A stretch of 8,937 nt of DNA, from NCBI GenBank assembly GCA_004296145.1, contig SEBM01000131.1, positions 1-8,937 of the forward strand, read 5' to 3'. Below the pieces are notes generated by a model that was given only the letters and a program-made list of their open reading frames with translations, did not search any database and was not told where the DNA came from. Position numbers and translations under genes: made by a program. Shown here piece after piece: positions 7,292-8,937 of this stretch (position 1 is the first letter of the stretch; every line of letters starts with the position of its first letter). The DNA is from Flavobacterium sp. Lineage in GTDB: Bacteria; Bacteroidota; Bacteroidia; Flavobacteriales; Flavobacteriaceae.

Positions 7292-7996
7292 TTACATATA
7301 ACTCAATATTTCTTTTTTGAATGCATCGTATTCACCTTGCATGATCAAACCGTTATCCAACAACTTTTTGTAATTCTGTAATTTATCAAAAAGCTCTTCT
7401 TTAGATAATTCGCTCAATTTACGATCTCCGGTTGGAGCAGGAGCCTGAGGAGGAATTTGCTCGTAAGTTTCGTAAACTGGAGCAGCAGGAAGAATTTCAG
7501 CATAATTGGTGATTTCTTCTGTCTCTATTTCTTCAACTTCGTCTTCTTCAATTTCTTCTGCTTGTACTTCTTCAACTATTGGAGTTGCTGTTGTAACAGG
7601 ATTTTTTATTAAATCTAATTGTTCTTTGGCATAAGTGTAAATTTTTCTAGCCTGGATTTTCGGAATGTAATCAATCGAAATTGATAAATCTGTATTGGTA
7701 TTAAATGAAAATTCTGAACCTAAAATATTTTCTTTTACAAAAGCTCCTGCAACATTATCCCAGGTATAATCTGTAAAATCCATTGAAAGACCTAAGTTTT
7801 TAGGTTGACAAATAATGATTCTTTTGTTTGTTAAAACGATACTATCTGGAAAAACAGTAATTGCCGGTTTTTTCTGAACAGCAATATAACCAACCTCTTC
7901 ACCTTTCATCAATAAATCGTTGAGTTTTGAAGTGATTTTTTCAATCGCTTTAGGATCTTGTTCTTCGTTTAAAAACTTTTTAAATTGTTCTTTCAT
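7292..7996 (-). CDS. PH-like (YokE-type) and SHOCT domain protein, function unknown
   Basis: A 234-residue soluble protein with no signal peptide or membrane helix. Residues about 30-130 look like a bacterial PH-like domain, with the characteristic beta-strand motif IVLTNKRIII (53-62). A strongly acidic linker follows (about 141-162, mostly Glu/Asp), then a Pro/Ala-rich segment (about 169-190). The C-terminus (about 203-231) is a SHOCT domain, KLQNYKKLLDNGLI then GEYDAFKKEIL, a short helical module often found at protein ends and thought to mediate oligomerisation or binding. The ATG at 7994-7996 is supported by a promoter about 60 bp upstream. The gene appears monocistronic, converges on the DUF4407 gene and is separated by 110 bp from the YjbR-type gene on the same strand. 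No specific role can be assigned. Confidence 0.85.
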   Translation of the reverse strand: MKEQFKKFLNEEQDPKAIEKITSKLNDLLMKGEEVGYIAVQKKPAITVFPDSIVLTNKRIIICQPKNLGLSMDFTDYTWDNVAGAFVKENILGSEFSFNTNTDLSISIDYIPKIQARKIYTYAKEQLDLIKNPVTTATPIVEEVQAEEIEEDEVEEIETEEITNYAEILPAAPVYETYEQIPPQAPAPTGDRKLSELSKEELFDKLQNYKKLLDNGLIMQGEYDAFKKEILSYM

Positions 7997-8009
7997 TTTT
8001 TATAAAGTT

Positions 8010-8042
8010 GCTAAGTTTCTAAGCTGTTGAGCAGCTAAGTTT
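8010..8042 (-). repeat. CTTAG-word repeat and small hairpin in the PH/SHOCT leader
   Basis: On the + strand GCTAAGTTT occurs at 8010-8018 and again at 8034-8042, with another CTAAG at 8019-8023. Read on the - strand these are CTTAG words, like those at 7141-7291. AGCTG (8022-8026) and CAGCT (8032-8036) form a 5-bp stem with a 5-base loop. All of it lies inside the predicted 5' leader of the PH/SHOCT gene. Confidence 0.65.
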
Positions 8043-8057
8043 TTTTTACTGACGTTG

Positions 8058-8065
8058 CAAATGTA
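8058..8065 (-). promoter_or_regulatory. Likely -7 promoter box of the PH/SHOCT gene
   Basis: On the - strand 8065-8058 reads TACATTTG, an exact match to TAnnTTTG. It lies 61 bp upstream of the ATG at 7996, giving a leader of roughly 54 bases. I find no TTG at the -33 distance, which lowers confidence. Confidence 0.55.
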
Positions 8066-8106
8066 ATGCCTAATTTTTTAATTGCTCCGCCTGTTCGGTA
8101 AAATTT

Positions 8107-8475
8107 TTACTTCGGGTCAATAATTTCATTCTGAATTTTCTTTGTCAAACTTTTGAAAACCAATTCATACGAATGATCGATCAATTCTTTGACCATTTTA
8201 AGAGACAGATTTCCGTTTAAAGCAATCGTATTCCAATGCACTTTACTCATATGATAGCCTGGTTTTATCTCGTCATATTCGGCTCTTAATTCCTCAGCAC
8301 GGTCAGGATCACATTTTAAATTGGCCGATTGTTCGTTCTTTTCCCATTGCGATAAAGAAGACAATGCAAACATTTTTCCTCCGACTTTAAAAACCAGCGT
8401 ATCTTCATCAAAAGGAAAATGTTCTGTAACTCCTTTTTTTGAAAGACAATATTCGTAAAATGTTTCTAAGTTCAT
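8107..8475 (-). CDS. MmcQ/YjbR family protein
   Basis: A 122-residue small cytosolic protein whose size and motifs fit the MmcQ/YjbR (DUF419) double-wing fold family. Visible motifs are the N-terminal KKGVTEHFPFDEDTLVFKVGGKMFAL (key residues in 13-38), the central cysteine and proline in LKCDPDRAEELR, and GYHMSKVHWNTIAL, whose HW pair is typical of the family. The biochemical role of the family is not firmly known; a DNA-binding fold has been suggested. I chose the ATG at 8473-8475. A GTG at 8481 would add two residues and lies one base after the upstream stop codon. The ATG lies 7 bp after the upstream gene's stop, so the two genes are probably co-transcribed or translationally coupled. Confidence 0.88.
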   Translation of the reverse strand: MNLETFYEYCLSKKGVTEHFPFDEDTLVFKVGGKMFALSSLSQWEKNEQSANLKCDPDRAEELRAEYDEIKPGYHMSKVHWNTIALNGNLSLKMVKELIDHSYELVFKSLTKKIQNEIIDPK

Positions 8476-8482
8476 ATTCACT

Positions 8483-8937
8483 TTATAATTTTAATTTTTC
8501 TTCAGTTTTTTCTATTGGTTTTGCAATAATTTTTGGTGCATCAAAGCGATATCCAAAATAAAGCAATCCATAAATCTTGTCGTTTTCTACATGGTTATTA
8601 CTGTCTTCATTGTACCAGTTTACGTTAAAATTAAAGCCCGTACCAAAAAGAATATTATTAGAATTGTAGCCCACTTTAATACCGCCTTCTAAAAATCTTG
8701 TAAAATAGGTGTTTTTATCAATAGTCTTTACATTGTCATCTATTGAATTATCTTTAGAAAAACGAATGCCTATTGATGGCGTAAAATTAGGCGCAATATA
8801 GAATTTTTCGTTGATGATAAAATTATAAAAATAACTCAAACCCAATCTAAAATTAAAGTTATCTTCTTTAGAATTTAGGCCTTCCTGATCAAAAGAAAAT
8901 CGATTGTATTCATATGAAAATGTGGGAATAAAACTGC
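8483..8937 (-). CDS. Outer-membrane beta-barrel-like protein, C-terminal part (DUF4421-like), cut by window edge
   Basis: About 150 codons are open from the window end to the TAA at 8483-8485, and no stop occurs before the edge, so the true start lies outside. A TTG at 8843-8845 could be mistaken for a start, but the open frame continues upstream of it with the same character. The visible protein alternates aromatic and polar residues as beta-barrel strands do, for example FYIAPNFTPSIGIRF, GIKVGYNSNNILFGTGFNF and LLYFGYRFDAPK. It then ends in a short charged tail rich in Lys and Glu. The GYRF-AP ending and strand pattern remind me of the DUF4421 family of Bacteroidota outer-membrane proteins. 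I am only moderately sure of that. It lies immediately upstream of the YjbR-type gene. No functional link between them is evident. Confidence 0.6.
   Translation of the reverse strand, partial: SFIPTFSYEYNRFSFDQEGLNSKEDNFNFRLGLSYFYNFIINEKFYIAPNFTPSIGIRFSKDNSIDDNVKTIDKNTYFTRFLEGGIKVGYNSNNILFGTGFNFNVNWYNEDSNNHVENDKIYGLLYFGYRFDAPKIIAKPIEKTEEKLKL

Noticed and set aside
8476..8481. GTG start for the YjbR-type gene
   Set aside because: It adds only two residues. The ATG at 8473-8475 is the stronger codon and gives a normal family N-terminus, though the GTG cannot be excluded.
8843..8845. TTG as the start of the beta-barrel-like protein
   Set aside because: The frame stays open to the window edge with beta-strand-like sequence upstream, so this is an internal leucine codon.

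Overview
The window looks like chromosomal DNA from a Flavobacterium-type member of the Bacteroidota. The signs are low G+C, starts without Shine-Dalgarno sequences and with A-rich leaders, promoter boxes of the flavobacterial TAnnTTTG type, a large TonB-dependent receptor with an N-terminal carboxypeptidase-regulatory-like domain, and a lipoprotein with an acidic sorting signal after its cysteine. No phage, insertion sequence, tRNA, rRNA or CRISPR is visible.

Layout, left to right. A complete ATP-dependent phosphoenolpyruvate carboxykinase gene (pckA, + strand, 99-1703) ends at a bidirectional hairpin terminator. A two-gene minus-strand unit converges on it. Its first gene is a TonB-dependent outer-membrane receptor (5803-2993) and its second is a lipoprotein beta-propeller phytase (2920-1862), with a 9-bp hairpin between them. 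The likely job is surface hydrolysis of phytate or related inositol phosphates and import of a product through the receptor. Divergent from the receptor is a four-helix, coiled-coil membrane protein of the DUF4407 type (+, 6036-7136), with a good promoter. Convergent with that is a PH-like plus SHOCT protein (-, 7996-7292). A second strong bidirectional terminator lies between these two. At the right edge are a MmcQ/YjbR-family protein (-, 8475-8107) and, 7 bp upstream of it, the C-terminal part of an outer-membrane beta-barrel-like protein cut by the window end.

The genes belong to known families. The least explained feature is the intergenic DNA. Three gaps carry degenerate short-word repeats: CTCAGT in the pckA/phytase gap, CTTAGT in the DUF4407/PH gap, and CTTAG in the leader of the PH gene. 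In the two convergent gaps the words form long imperfect inverted repeats (26/28 and 30/37 matches by eye). Arms stop at or within a few bases of the flanking stop codons, and the repeats lie beside or around a terminator hairpin. I read them as one family of intergenic fold-back repeats and consider them the best candidate here for something undescribed. The phytase-receptor unit is the most interesting functional module.
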